The position numbers and the translations under genes are program-made. The notes below the pieces were generated by a model. It did no database searches and was not told where the DNA came from. It saw nothing but the letters and a program-made list of their open reading frames with translations. Below are positions 54,460-63,091 of a stretch of 64,000 nt of DNA, piece after piece. The stretch comes from Haloprofundus marisrubri (GTDB taxonomy: Archaea; Halobacteriota; Halobacteria; Halobacteriales; Haloferacaceae): assembly GCF_001469955.1 (NCBI RefSeq), contig NZ_LOPU01000029.1, forward strand, positions 62,001-126,000. The letters run 5' to 3'. The stretch's first letter is position 1. Each line of letters opens with the position of its first letter.

Positions 54460-56055
54460 GTGCGCGTTCTGGGTATCGAAGGGACGGCGTGGGCCGCGAG
54501 CGCTGCACTGCACGATACCGAACGCGACGAGACGTTTATCGAATCCGACCCGTACGAACCCGATAGCGGCGGCATTCACCCGCGCGAGGCGGCCGAACAC
54601 ATGAGCGAGGCCATCCCGAGCGTCGTCGAAACCGTTCTTGACCACGCCGAGCAGACGGCCGAAGGAGATGAGGCCCCTATCGATGCCGTTGCTTTCTCCC
54701 GCGGACCGGGCCTCGGCCCCTGTCTCCGTATCGTCGGTACGGCCGCGAGAGCGCTCGCAGGAGCGCTCGACGTACCGTTAGTCGGCGTCAACCACATGGT
54801 CGCCCACCTCGAAATCGGCCGCCACGAGTCCGGGTTCGATTCTCCGGTCTGTCTCAACGCCTCGGGGGCCAACGCCCATCTCTTGGGCTACCACAACGGC
54901 CGGTACCGAGTTCTCGGTGAAACGATGGACACCGGCGTCGGCAACGCCATCGACAAGTTCACTCGCCACGTCGGCTGGACCCATCCCGGCGGGCCGAAAG
55001 TCGAACAGGCGGCCGCAGACGGCGAGTACATCGACTTGCCGTACACGGTGAAGGGAATGGACTTCTCCTTCTCGGGCATCATGAGCGCCGCCAAGCAGGC
55101 ATACGACGATGGTGAGACGGTCGAGGACATCTGCTTCTCGCTGCAGGAACACGTCTTCGGGATGCTGACCGAAGTTGCAGAACGGGCGCTGTCTCTCACC
55201 GGAACCGACGAACTCGTCTTGGGAGGGGGAGTCGGACAGAACGCCCGTCTCAGAGAGATGCTGGCGTCGATGTGTGAGGAACGCGGCGCAGCGTTCTACG
55301 CGCCGGACCCCCGTTTCCTCCGCGACAACGCCGGGATGATTGCGGTGTTGGGCGCGAAGATGTACGCCGCGGGCGACACCATCGAAATCGAAGACTCCGC
55401 CATCGACCCGAACTACCGACCCGACCAGGTCCCCGTCACGTGGCGCGGCGCGGCCGAGTCCGTCGCGCGCGCCGTCGACGCCGACGCAGATGTCAAGGGC
55501 GCTGAAGCGACCGTCGAGTTCCACGACGAGGAAGTCGTCAAACGCCGCCTCCCGAAGGCGTACCGGCATCCGGAACTCGATGCGCGACTCCGACGCGAAC
55601 GGACAGTCGCGGAGGCACGTCTCACGAGCGAGGCGCGGCGTGCGGGCGTCCCGACGCCGCTGGTGCGCGACATCGACCGTCGGGAAGCGACCATCACCCT
55701 CCAGCGTGTCGGCGAGATGGATTTGGCGGCGACGCTCGACGCGGATGCCGTCGCAAGCGTCGGGGAGCATCTGGCGGCACTCCATGCAGCGGGCATCGTC
55801 CACGGCGACCCGACGACGCGGAACGTGCGAGTCGACGGCGACCGAACCTTTCTCATCGACTTCGGTCTCGGCTTCCACACCGGTCACGTCGAAGACCACG
55901 CGATGGACCTCCACGTGTTCGAACAGAGCATCGAAGGGACCGCCGCCGAGCCAGAACCCCTGTTAGAAGCGTTCGAGGCGGGGTACGCGGCCGCCGGCGA
56001 CGACGAGGTGCTCGCGCGTCTGCGGAGCGTCGAATCACGCGGCCGATATCGCTGA
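54460..56055 (+). CDS. Kae1-Bud32 fusion: tRNA t6A synthase and KEOPS kinase
   Basis: 531 residues from GTG 54460. Residues 1-325 are Kae1: 'SRGPGLGPCLRIVG', metal ligands His112 and His116 in 'NHMVAHLEIG', 'GVGQNARLREML' and Asp290 in 'FLRDNAGM'. Residues about 345-531 are Bud32: Lys361 in 'EEVVKRRLPK', 'VHGDPTTRNV' (446-455) and 'LIDFGLGF' (465-472). The KEOPS complex attaches threonylcarbamoyl to A37 of tRNAs that read ANN codons; Bud32 is an ATPase switch for Kae1. The fusion is the normal form in haloarchaea and some methanogens. Confidence 0.97.
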   Translation: MRVLGIEGTAWAASAALHDTERDETFIESDPYEPDSGGIHPREAAEHMSEAIPSVVETVLDHAEQTAEGDEAPIDAVAFSRGPGLGPCLRIVGTAARALAGALDVPLVGVNHMVAHLEIGRHESGFDSPVCLNASGANAHLLGYHNGRYRVLGETMDTGVGNAIDKFTRHVGWTHPGGPKVEQAAADGEYIDLPYTVKGMDFSFSGIMSAAKQAYDDGETVEDICFSLQEHVFGMLTEVAERALSLTGTDELVLGGGVGQNARLREMLASMCEERGAAFYAPDPRFLRDNAGMIAVLGAKMYAAGDTIEIEDSAIDPNYRPDQVPVTWRGAAESVARAVDADADVKGAEATVEFHDEEVVKRRLPKAYRHPELDARLRRERTVAEARLTSEARRAGVPTPLVRDIDRREATITLQRVGEMDLAATLDADAVASVGEHLAALHAAGIVHGDPTTRNVRVDGDRTFLIDFGLGFHTGHVEDHAMDLHVFEQSIEGTAAEPEPLLEAFEAGYAAAGDDEVLARLRSVESRGRYR

Positions 56056-56142
56056 ACCGGTCGCTCTCGTTGCACCGGCGCGCCGACGTGACGGTACGTC
56101 GCCTGCCGTCGATTCGCAGCGACGACGACACAGCCAAAACGA

Positions 56143-56147
56143 TTTAT
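56143..56147 (+). promoter_or_regulatory. TATA-like element of the DUF5808 gene
   Basis: GATTTATCAC with TTTAT at 56143-56147 is centred about 27 bases before ATG 56172, which supports that start over the open frame from 56070. Confidence 0.45.
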
Positions 56148-56171
56148 CACAGGCGGGCGTACCGCTCTCGC

Positions 56172-56447
56172 ATGGCGGATAAACCAGAAACCGGCGAACT
56201 GTTCGGTGTCCCGTACAACTTCGAACGCCCGAGCGCCGGTCGGATGCTGTCCTCGTACTGGCAACCAGGCGACCGAATGCTCGTCAAGAAGCCGTTCGGC
56301 GTCGGCTACACGCTCAACCTCGCTAACTGGCGCTCGTGGGTCGTGCTACTCGTCGCGGCAGTGCTGCTCTTCCAAGAGCGAAAAAGCCGTGAAAATGCCG
56401 AGTACGAAGACGACGGTCCCGTCGAAGTCGTCGTCGACGACGACTAA
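56172..56447 (+). CDS. DUF5808 membrane protein
   Basis: 91 residues. 'GELFGVPYNFERPSAGRMLSSYWQPGDRMLVKKPFGVGYTLNLAN' is the signature part of the DUF5808 family as I recall it, followed by one membrane helix ('WVVLLVAAVLLF') and an acidic tail 'DDGPVEVVVDDD'. Function unknown. It converges with the small gene at 56471-56722. Confidence 0.85.
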   Translation: MADKPETGELFGVPYNFERPSAGRMLSSYWQPGDRMLVKKPFGVGYTLNLANWRSWVVLLVAAVLLFQERKSRENAEYEDDGPVEVVVDDD

Positions 56448-56470
56448 GACCTCCGTTTCTTCGCTTCGCG

Positions 56471-56722
56471 TTACTGTCGCGGACGAGCGAGTGCCGTCGC
56501 GCGCCAGACGTTACCGCGTGTGCCGACCGGACGCAGTTCCAGAGGAACCGACGCGCCGGCGGGTAGTTGCTGGAGTGTCGACTGCAACTGCGACGTCTCG
56601 TACTCTGCGATGTGCCGCGTCGCGTTCGAGTCGACCGCCTCCACGGTCATCGCACCGTGGGCGTTCATCTCCTTCCTGACTGTCACCAACTCCGCTGCGT
56701 GCTGCTGCCGTGCCCCGGACAT
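56471..56722 (-). CDS. Small conserved haloarchaeal protein, unknown
   Basis: 83 residues from ATG 56722, chosen because a TATA-like 'CTTTTAAG' on the minus strand (56747-56754) lies about 28 bases upstream; ATG 56731 would precede the transcription start. 'AAELVTVRKEMNAHGAMTVEAVD' and 'LQQLPAGASVPLELRPVGTRGNVWRATAL' look well constrained, with strands and one helix. I have seen this type in other haloarchaea but can name no function. Confidence 0.65.
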   Translation of the reverse strand: MSGARQQHAAELVTVRKEMNAHGAMTVEAVDSNATRHIAEYETSQLQSTLQQLPAGASVPLELRPVGTRGNVWRATALARPRQ

Positions 56723-56913
56723 ACCCGGCATAAATAATCGTAGCGGCTTAAAAGCTAATATTTTTCTTAAGTTTTGATACCGAGTACTATGTAGTTCTCA
56801 CCCCATGACAAACGATGATATAATTTCTCACGCGTTGCATTCGCACCCCGTTTCGCCCGTCTCGTCCCACCGAGACCGACGCCTCTTTGCGGCGGGCGGC
56901 CCCCTGCTCGAAC

Positions 56914-57540
56914 ATGCTTCACTACGTGACGACCAACGAGGGAAAAGTCGCGGAGGCGACGACGTACCTCGGCGAGTCGGTCGGACAGGTCGACTTCGAC
57001 TACACGGAGATTCAAAGCGACGACCTTGGGCGAATCGCCGCCCACGGCGCGCGAGAGGCCTATCGCCACGTTGGTGACCCCGTCCTCGTCGACGACGCGG
57101 GCTTGTTTGTCGACGCCCTCGGCGGGTTTCCGGGGCCGTACTCCTCGTACGTCGAGGACACTCTCGGCGTCGAACGCGTTTGGCGCGTCGGTGAGAACGA
57201 GGAGAACAGGCGAGCAGCGTTCCGCTGTGTACTCGCGTACTGCGACGGCGATCCCTTCGCCGCCTCGCCGGACCCGGTGGACCGCGACGACCGGGTCACG
57301 GCGGCGGCAACGGGCGCAGAGCGAGACGCCGAAGAGACCGAACCGCTCCCCGTCAAACTGTTCGAGGGCGTCGTTCGCGGCCGTCTCGTCGCTCCGCGCG
57401 GCGAAGGCGGGTTCGGCTACGACCCCATCTTCGAACACGACGGGAAGACGATGGCCGAGATGAGTACCGAGGAGAAAAACGCCATCTCGCATCGGGGTCG
57501 GGCGCTGGCGAAGTTCGGGGAGTGGTTCGCCGAACGGTAG
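56914..57540 (+). CDS. Non-canonical purine NTP pyrophosphatase (RdgB/HAM1)
   Basis: 208 residues from ATG 56914. 'VTTNEGKVAEA' (5-15), 'VDDAGLFVDALGGFPGPYSSYV' (59-80), 'GEGGFGYDPIFEHDG' (163-177) and 'EEKNAISHRGRAL' (186-198) are the family motifs. It hydrolyses ITP, XTP and dITP to monophosphates, keeping deaminated purines out of DNA and RNA. Residues about 117-145 form an acidic insertion ('SPDPVDRDDRVTAAATG') not found in the bacterial enzyme. A cluster of four hairpins begins 12 bases after the stop. Confidence 0.95.
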   Translation: MLHYVTTNEGKVAEATTYLGESVGQVDFDYTEIQSDDLGRIAAHGAREAYRHVGDPVLVDDAGLFVDALGGFPGPYSSYVEDTLGVERVWRVGENEENRRAAFRCVLAYCDGDPFAASPDPVDRDDRVTAAATGAERDAEETEPLPVKLFEGVVRGRLVAPRGEGGFGYDPIFEHDGKTMAEMSTEEKNAISHRGRALAKFGEWFAER

Positions 57541-57552
57541 TGAGGCGAATCT

Positions 57553-57665
57553 CGACGGGCGAGCGAAGCGAGTCCATCGGTGGTATCAGGAACGCAGTGA
57601 CTGATACCTCGTCGGGCGCGACGCGTCCGACGTAGGTTCGAACGCGAACGGAGTGAGCGTTTGAA
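57553..57665. repeat. Array of four hairpins, each with an 11-base loop
   Basis: Hairpin 1: CGACGGGC 57553-57560 / GTCCATCG 57572-57579 (one mismatch, one G-T), loop GAGCGAAGCGA. Hairpin 2: GGTATCAG 57582-57589 / CTGATACC 57601-57608, loop GAACGCAGTGA. Hairpin 3: CGTCGG 57610-57615 / CCGACG 57627-57632, extended by ACCT/AGGT with a bulge, loop GCGCGACGCGT. Hairpin 4: TTCGAACGC 57637-57645 / GCGTTTGAA 57657-57665 (one wobble), loop GAACGGAGTGA. Stems differ, loops share a consensus GARCGNAGYGA (8 of 11 in hairpin 3). The remaining gap to 57764 holds AT-rich DNA without a gene. Confidence 0.8.
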
Positions 57666-57764
57666 TGAGGATGAAAGTAATACTCTAAACACAGTCATTA
57701 CGACTGCTCGGAACTCCTCTCCCGTTTTCTATCATCATCTATACAACAGTCGACCCCGGCCCGT

Positions 57765-58262
57765 CTACGCGCGTGGGTCGCGGTCCGGCCCCGGATACTC
57801 GCCGCCTTCGACTTCCCGATACAGACTCCCGGCGTCGAACAGCGTGGCGAACGCTTTCGGGTGGCGAACGCTCAGCGAAACTCGTTTCCGGAGCGTCGCG
57901 CCCGCTTGCGCCGTCTGGAGACGCGGGTCCAGCGTCAGCAGATGCATCGCACCGCCGTGGTACGCCGACCCCAGCGCCGGGTGGTCTCCGTCGGCGTGGT
58001 CGACCGGTTCGCGCAGCGTCTCGATTCGCGCGCGCCAGTCGGCGGCGAGTTCGGCGTCCGCGAGCGAGGAGATAATCGCCTCCGCGTCGTCCAGTAGCGC
58101 GTCGCTGGCGACGAGCGTCGTCCACGAGTGTTCTCGCAGCGAGTCGAGCGCCCGCCGGGCGTCACCGCCGCAGAGCACGTCCGCCGCGAGTACGTCGGCG
58201 TCGGCGACGACGCGGGCGGGCGACGCCTCGGGCCGGTCGGTCACCTCCGCGCGTTCAGTCAT
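57765..58262 (-). CDS. PIN-like haloarchaeal protein (DUF7384-like)
   Basis: 165 residues. 'RVVADADVLAADVLCGGDARRALDSLREHSWTTLVASDALLDDAEAII' has the strand-Asp-helix opening and second acidic patch of a PIN-like nuclease; 'DHADGDHPALGSAYHGGAMHLLTLDPRL' supplies further acids. I recall the family as DUF7384. Activity is not shown. It overlaps by 8 bases the end of a 32-residue gene upstream, so the two are translated together. Confidence 0.78.
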   Translation of the reverse strand: MTERAEVTDRPEASPARVVADADVLAADVLCGGDARRALDSLREHSWTTLVASDALLDDAEAIISSLADAELAADWRARIETLREPVDHADGDHPALGSAYHGGAMHLLTLDPRLQTAQAGATLRKRVSLSVRHPKAFATLFDAGSLYREVEGGEYPGPDRDPRA

Positions 58263-58353
58263 CGCCGCTCCGTCGTCGTTCGAGTTCCTCGCGCACTTCG
58301 TCTTCGTCCACGTCGTACGCCGCTGCTCGCTCGAAGAGGTCGGCCCAACTCAT
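58255..58353 (-). CDS. 32-residue helical protein coupled to the PIN-like gene
   Basis: 'MSWADLFERAAAYDVDEDEVREELERRRSGDD': two short amphipathic helices with acidic and basic faces, too short for most gene finders. The start at 58353 is followed directly by a coding-like segment, and the stop overlaps the ATG of the PIN-like gene by 8 bases. A small partner or antitoxin-like peptide for the PIN-like protein is possible; a leader peptide is the alternative. Confidence 0.6.
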   Translation of the reverse strand: MSWADLFERAAAYDVDEDEVREELERRRSGDD

Positions 58354-58384
58354 AGCGGGAGATGGCGGCGCGACCACAAGACGC

Positions 58385-59488
58385 TTATCGGTCGGCGATT
58401 CCCGCGCCGCCGACCTTCGACGCCAGTCCCCACGCCACGACACCGACGACGAACGCGACACCGACGTTCGCCACGAGGCCGACGAGACCCACGAGAACGG
58501 TCAGCGCGAGCGACTCCGTCTGCACCGCACTCCGGCCCAACTGCACCGCGACGAGGACGAGTAGCACACCCAAGAGAGCCATCGGGAACGCGAGAACCAG
58601 CGCCGAAAACAGCGCGGCGACGACGTAGAACACGCTGAGGACGACGTTCGCGCCGCCGGTCCGCGCGCCGAAGGCGTACTTGCCCGCGAGGCCGCCACTG
58701 CCGTGACACATCGGGAGGCCGCCGAAGGGGACGGAGAGAAGCGTCATCGTGCCCATGCTCGTCGAGAGGTCGTCGGCGGAGACGTCGGCGTCGAAGAGGT
58801 CCGAGCAGAGAAGCGACGTGGCGACGGCGGCGTTGCCGACGGTCATCGCCAACTGTGCGGCCGCACCCTCCGCGGCACCCAGAGAGAGCGCTGGGCCACC
58901 GGCGGGAAACACGCCGAAGGCCGGAATCGTCGGTGTCGGCACGCCGGTCACGACGGCCGCTATCGCTCCGCCGACACTGAGAACGACGAGCGTCGCCGCC
59001 TGCGGCCGCCCGATTGCGACGACGCCGAGTGTGAGCGCCACGGCCACTGCTGCGAGTGTGGGATTCCCGAGGCCGAGTCCGACGCCGGTCTGTGCTAAGA
59101 GAAGCGCAACCGCGAGTTGGACGCCTCGGACCACCGGTTCGCCGACGTAGCGTTCGACCGACGAGATGGCGTTTGTCTGCCCCGCGACGAGGAGTACCAC
59201 GCCCGCGACGAGGCCGGCGGCGACGAGTTCGCCGTAGCTCAGGGCACCGGCGATGGCCAGCGCCGCCAGCGCCTTCATCGGTTCGACGGACAACGGGAGG
59301 CCGTAGACGACGCCCCAGACGATCTGAAAGAGACCGAAGGCGACGAGGGCGTGCGGGAGCGACATCGGCGTCAGCGCGCCGAGTGCGACGACGATAGGGA
59401 GAACCGTAACCGAATCTCCGAGCGCGCCGGTGAACTCACCGACGTCGAAGCGAAGCGTTTGTCCCTCCCGAACGTCGGCAAGTGCCAT
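58385..59488 (-). CDS. MOT1-type molybdate/sulfate transporter
   Basis: 367 residues, about 10-12 membrane helices. The two MOT1 family motifs are present: 'PLSVEPMKALAALAIAG' and 'PMCHGSGGLAGKYAFGARTGGANV'. Eukaryotic members import molybdate at high affinity. It is divergent from tupA, which starts 133 bases away, so both may share regulation by tungstate or molybdate. Confidence 0.88.
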   Translation of the reverse strand: MALADVREGQTLRFDVGEFTGALGDSVTVLPIVVALGALTPMSLPHALVAFGLFQIVWGVVYGLPLSVEPMKALAALAIAGALSYGELVAAGLVAGVVLLVAGQTNAISSVERYVGEPVVRGVQLAVALLLAQTGVGLGLGNPTLAAVAVALTLGVVAIGRPQAATLVVLSVGGAIAAVVTGVPTPTIPAFGVFPAGGPALSLGAAEGAAAQLAMTVGNAAVATSLLCSDLFDADVSADDLSTSMGTMTLLSVPFGGLPMCHGSGGLAGKYAFGARTGGANVVLSVFYVVAALFSALVLAFPMALLGVLLVLVAVQLGRSAVQTESLALTVLVGLVGLVANVGVAFVVGVVAWGLASKVGGAGIADR

Positions 59489-59571
59489 TATCGGGGCCTG
59501 TACTGCAAGAGTGATGAGTGTTCTCAGTAAGTGTATGTTCCCACCAGTACCGTCGGGCGAAACCTCGAACG

Positions 59572-59598
59572 GTTACGCCAAGTGAGTAACATTTAACC
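59572..59598 (+). promoter_or_regulatory. Inverted repeat and TATA box before tupA
   Basis: GTTAC (59572-59576) and GTAAC (59586-59590) form an inverted repeat with a 9-base centre. Directly after it comes ATTTAACC (59591-59598), centred 27 bases before ATG 59622, a good TATA box. A repressor bound to the repeat would cover the TFB-binding region. The ModE-TOBE protein encoded at 62344-63060 is a candidate binder; this is inference. Confidence 0.4.
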
Positions 59599-59621
59599 AC
59601 GCCCTCGCCTTCGATGAATCC

Positions 59622-60659
59622 ATGAAGATACAACGACGGCGGTTCGTGCAGGCCGCGGGCGTCGGTGCGATTCTGGGGCTGAGCGGGTGTTCGAGTCAGG
59701 ACGTTTCGGAGAGCCCCAACAACAGCACCGGGGGCAACCAGAGCAACAGCGGTGGGCAGAGCGACGGTGGCAACGGCGAACAGCAGCAGGAACTCACGCT
59801 GGCGACGACGACGAGTACGTACGACACCGGGTTGCTCGACGAACTGAACCCGATGTTCGAAGAGCAGTTCGGCGCAAAAATCAACACCATCTCGCAGGGG
59901 ACCGGTGCGGCCATCGAGACGGGCGCGGCCGGCGACGCCGACGTGATTCTCGTCCACGCACGCGGTGCCGAAGACGAGTTCCTCCAGCAGGGCCACGGCG
60001 TCAACCGCCGCGACGTGATGTTCAACGACTTCGTCATCGTCGGTCCCGAGAGCGACCCTGCGGGCATCAACGGGATGGGAAGCGCGACGGAGGCGTTTTC
60101 GACTATCGCAGAGAGCGAGTCGACGTTCGTCTCCCGTGGCGACGACTCCGGGACGAACAAAAAGGAGATGCTCATCTGGGAGGAGGCCGGCGTCGAACCC
60201 AGCGGCCAGTGGTATCGCGCCATCGGCCAAGGGATGGGCGACACGCTCAATCAGGCGAGTCAGTCGGGCGCGTACACCCTCGCCGACCGCGGCACGTACC
60301 TCTCGATGCAGGACGAAATCGACCTCGTCATCCACGTCCAAGGGCCGCTGCAGGACGGGCCGGTCATCCTCCAGAACCCCTACGGCGTCATCCCGGTCAA
60401 CCCCGCCCAGCACGACAACGTCAACTACGAACTGGCGATGGCGTACGTCGGCTTTCTCACGAGTCCCGAGGGCCAGAACACCATCGACAGCTACACCGCC
60501 AACGACTCGCAGTTGTTCTTCCCGAACGCGCTCTCGGAGGAACCGAACTTCGACCAGTACGTCCCGCAGGGGTACAGCGCCCAAGAGAGTCAGTCGCTGT
60601 CGCGGCGCGACAAGCAGTTCCTCTACTGGGTCGAAACGCGAGTCCCGGCAGACTATTAA
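59622..60659 (+). CDS. tupA: Tungstate ABC transporter, substrate-binding lipoprotein
   Basis: 345 residues. Tat signal '[20 protein letters not shown]' with lipobox Cys23, then a Asn/Gly/Gln-rich linker (about 25-57). The binding domain has the TupA hallmarks '[20 protein letters not shown]', '[25 protein letters not shown]', '[15 protein letters not shown]', '[14 protein letters not shown]' and '[10 protein letters not shown]'. TupA proteins bind tungstate more tightly than molybdate. First gene of tupABC. Confidence 0.94.
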   Translation: MKIQRRRFVQAAGVGAILGLSGCSSQDVSESPNNSTGGNQSNSGGQSDGGNGEQQQELTLATTTSTYDTGLLDELNPMFEEQFGAKINTISQGTGAAIETGAAGDADVILVHARGAEDEFLQQGHGVNRRDVMFNDFVIVGPESDPAGINGMGSATEAFSTIAESESTFVSRGDDSGTNKKEMLIWEEAGVEPSGQWYRAIGQGMGDTLNQASQSGAYTLADRGTYLSMQDEIDLVIHVQGPLQDGPVILQNPYGVIPVNPAQHDNVNYELAMAYVGFLTSPEGQNTIDSYTANDSQLFFPNALSEEPNFDQYVPQGYSAQESQSLSRRDKQFLYWVETRVPADY

Positions 60660-60683
60660 TTCGCCCCATCTCCATATCTAACC

Positions 60684-61370
60684 GTGATTTCGGCGTTCGG
60701 CGACCTGAACCTGAACTACCTCGTCAGCGTCACCTTCGTGTCGCTGTACGTCAGCACCGTCGCCGTCGCCATCAGCACGCTCATCAGCCTCCCCGTCTCC
60801 ATCGGCGTCGCGTTCGGCAACTTCCCGGGCAAACGCCTCCTCACGACGGTCATCAACACCGGGATGGGGTTTCCGAGCGTCGTCGTCGGTCTCGTGGTCC
60901 TCCTGACGCTGTCGAACGCCGGTCCCCTCGGCGAACTCCAACTGCTGTTCACCCCGCAGGCGATGATTATCTCCCAAACCATCCTCGCCACGCCCGTGGT
61001 CCTCAGCGTCTCCATCTCCGCCGTCGAGAGCGTCGGCGGCGACCTCCGCGACGCCGCCTTCGCCGCTGGTGGGACGAACACCGACGTAGGACTTCTCGTC
61101 CTTCGTGAGGCGCGCTACGGCATCGTCACGGCCGTTCTCGCGGGCTACGGCCGGGCCATCAGCGAAGTCGGTTCGGTGCTCATCGTCGGCGGTAACATCG
61201 TCTACCCGCCCGAACAGACCTCGTTCACCCGGACGCTGACGACGGCAGTCACCGTCGAAGCTCGCCGCGGAAACTACGAGACGGGACTCGCACTCGGTGC
61301 GGTGCTTCTCGTGCTCGTCCTCGTGGTCAACGCACTCGGCGGGCGCATCCGCGACGGAGGGCGAGCATGA
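60684..61370 (+). CDS. tupB: Tungstate ABC transporter, permease
   Basis: 228 residues from GTG 60684, with five to six helices. The coupling loop for the ATPase reads '[58 protein letters not shown]', the usual EAA region of this importer class. Starts 24 bases after tupA and overlaps tupC by 4 bases. Confidence 0.93.
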   Translation: MISAFGDLNLNYLVSVTFVSLYVSTVAVAISTLISLPVSIGVAFGNFPGKRLLTTVINTGMGFPSVVVGLVVLLTLSNAGPLGELQLLFTPQAMIISQTILATPVVLSVSISAVESVGGDLRDAAFAAGGTNTDVGLLVLREARYGIVTAVLAGYGRAISEVGSVLIVGGNIVYPPEQTSFTRTLTTAVTVEARRGNYETGLALGAVLLVLVLVVNALGGRIRDGGRA

Positions 61371-62284
61371 GCCACAAGGAGAACACGACCGGCCGTCTTC
61401 GCCTCGTCGCCGACGGCGTCTCACACGGGTTCGACGGCGACTCCGTTCTCGAAGACGTCTCGCTCACCGTCGACCCCGGCGACGTGCTCGCCATCGTCGG
61501 CCCGTCGGGCACCGGGAAGACGACACTCCTGCGGCTTTTGGCGCTGTTCTCGCGGCCCGACGACGGCCGTGTCGCGCTCGCCGAAGGAGAGAGCGTCGAC
61601 ACCGTGTCCACTGAACTGACCCCCGACCACGTCGCCGACGCCCGGACGAACGGCCACGGAGACGTCGGTGCTCGAACCAATGGCGGCGGCGGCGACGGCG
61701 ACGCCCGCGATGCGTGGTCGCTGTCGGACGACGAGCGTCTCCGACTCCGGCGACGTATCGGCCTCGTCGCACAGGACCGCTCGCTGTTCTCGGCGTCGGT
61801 CGGCTACAACGCCGCGTACGGTCTCGGCGTCAGACGCTCGCGGGCGGCCCGTCTCCGCAGTTCGCTCCGTCGAACCGTCGGCCGGTGGTCGCCGCCGGCG
61901 GCCGCGCTCTCGGCGCTCGAAACGGTCGGGATGGCCGAGATGGTCGACAAACACGCCGACTCGCTTTCGTCGGGCGAGGCCCAGCGCGTCGGCGTCGCGC
62001 GCGCGCTCGCCGTCGACCCCGACGTACTCCTCTTGGACGAACCGACCTCGAACCTCGACCCGCGAAACACCGCCGTCATCGAGGACGCCATGCGCGAAGC
62101 CAAAGCCCGAGGAATCGGCGTCGCTCTCGCCACGCACGACATGGACCAAGCGCGCCGCGTCGCCGACAAGACGGCCGTCGTCCTCGGCGGAACCTGTATC
62201 GAGTACGGCCCGACAGAACGGGTGTTCGAGTCGCCGCGCGACGACCGCGCCCGCCAGTTCGTCGCCGGCGAACTCGTCTACTGA
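61367..62284 (+). CDS. tupC: Tungstate ABC transporter, ATP-binding protein
   Basis: 305 residues. Walker A 'GPSGTGKTT' (45-53), signature 'LSSGEAQRV' (200-208), Walker B 'LLLDEP' (221-226) and the H-loop in 'LATHDMDQ'. Between Walker A and the Q-loop ('[10 protein letters not shown]') lies a Gly/Asn/Asp-rich insertion at about 86-118 with 'ARTNG' twice, a feature of this copy. ATGA overlap with tupB. Confidence 0.94.
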   Translation: MSHKENTTGRLRLVADGVSHGFDGDSVLEDVSLTVDPGDVLAIVGPSGTGKTTLLRLLALFSRPDDGRVALAEGESVDTVSTELTPDHVADARTNGHGDVGARTNGGGGDGDARDAWSLSDDERLRLRRRIGLVAQDRSLFSASVGYNAAYGLGVRRSRAARLRSSLRRTVGRWSPPAAALSALETVGMAEMVDKHADSLSSGEAQRVGVARALAVDPDVLLLDEPTSNLDPRNTAVIEDAMREAKARGIGVALATHDMDQARRVADKTAVVLGGTCIEYGPTERVFESPRDDRARQFVAGELVY

Positions 62285-62343
62285 CGGAGTCGGTGGCGAC
62301 TCACGACGGGTGTACTGATTAGGTGGGCTCTCGAACGGACCGT

Positions 62344-63060
62344 ATGGACGGCGCGTTCGAGGCGTACCTCGCATCCGACGGCGTCACGTTCGACGACGGC
62401 GACGCCGCGTTGCTGCGTGCGGTCGACGACCACGGCTCGGTCAGCGGTGCGGCCGCCGCACTCGGCCGTTCCCGCGCTCGCGCACTGTCTCGATTGGAGA
62501 CGCTCGAATCCGCCTTCGGGTCGCTCGTCGAACGCCGACGCGGCGGGGCCGACGGCGGCGGCAGCGAACTCACGGACGGCGCAACCGCACTGTTGGCGCG
62601 GTTCGCTCGTCTCCGTGCCGCGCTCTCGGGGACGGCGGGGGCACGGGAGGCGGTGCTGTTCGGCCGCCTCGCGGACTCTGACGGCGAACTCGCCGTCGTC
62701 GACACCGATGCAGGGCCGGTCCGTGCGCTCGTCGTCGACGCTGACGGCCAGATTGCCGGGAGCGTCGACGCGCAGACGCCGGTACAGGTGAGCGTCCGCG
62801 CCGACGCCGTCACGTTGCACGCGCCCGACGACGCCCCGCCGTCGGCGGCGACGAGCGCCCGCAACCGCTTCGACGGCGTCGTCTCCGACCTCGATTCGGG
62901 TACGGCCGTCGCCACCGTCGTAGTCGATATCGGCGCGAACGCGCCGTTGTACGCACTCGTGACCGTCGAGAGCGTCGACCGACTCGGACTGGAGGAAGGC
63001 GTGCCGGTCGTCGCGTCGTTCAAAGCGACGGCGACGCGGGCGACGGTGGTCGACGAGTAG
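62344..63060 (+). CDS. ModE-like regulator with TOBE domain
   Basis: 238 residues from ATG 62344. A winged helix-turn-helix of the LysR/ModE kind ('LLRAVDDHGSVSGAAAALGRSRARALSRLETLESAFGSLVERRRGG') is followed by a TOBE domain ('SARNRFDGVVSDLDSGTAVATVVVDIGANAPLYALVTVESVDRLGLEEGVPVVASFKATATRATV'). TOBE domains bind molybdate or tungstate, so it should sense the oxyanion and control the importer 60 bases upstream. Confidence 0.92.
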   Translation: MDGAFEAYLASDGVTFDDGDAALLRAVDDHGSVSGAAAALGRSRARALSRLETLESAFGSLVERRRGGADGGGSELTDGATALLARFARLRAALSGTAGAREAVLFGRLADSDGELAVVDTDAGPVRALVVDADGQIAGSVDAQTPVQVSVRADAVTLHAPDDAPPSAATSARNRFDGVVSDLDSGTAVATVVVDIGANAPLYALVTVESVDRLGLEEGVPVVASFKATATRATVVDE

Positions 63061-63091
63061 CCGCCGCATCGACTCGAGACGGTGAGAGAAC

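Noticed and set aside
56805-57077. A 90-codon frame starting ATGACAAACGATG upstream of rdgB
   Set aside because: It runs into rdgB in a different frame; the rdgB start at 56914 and its conserved N-terminus explain the region.
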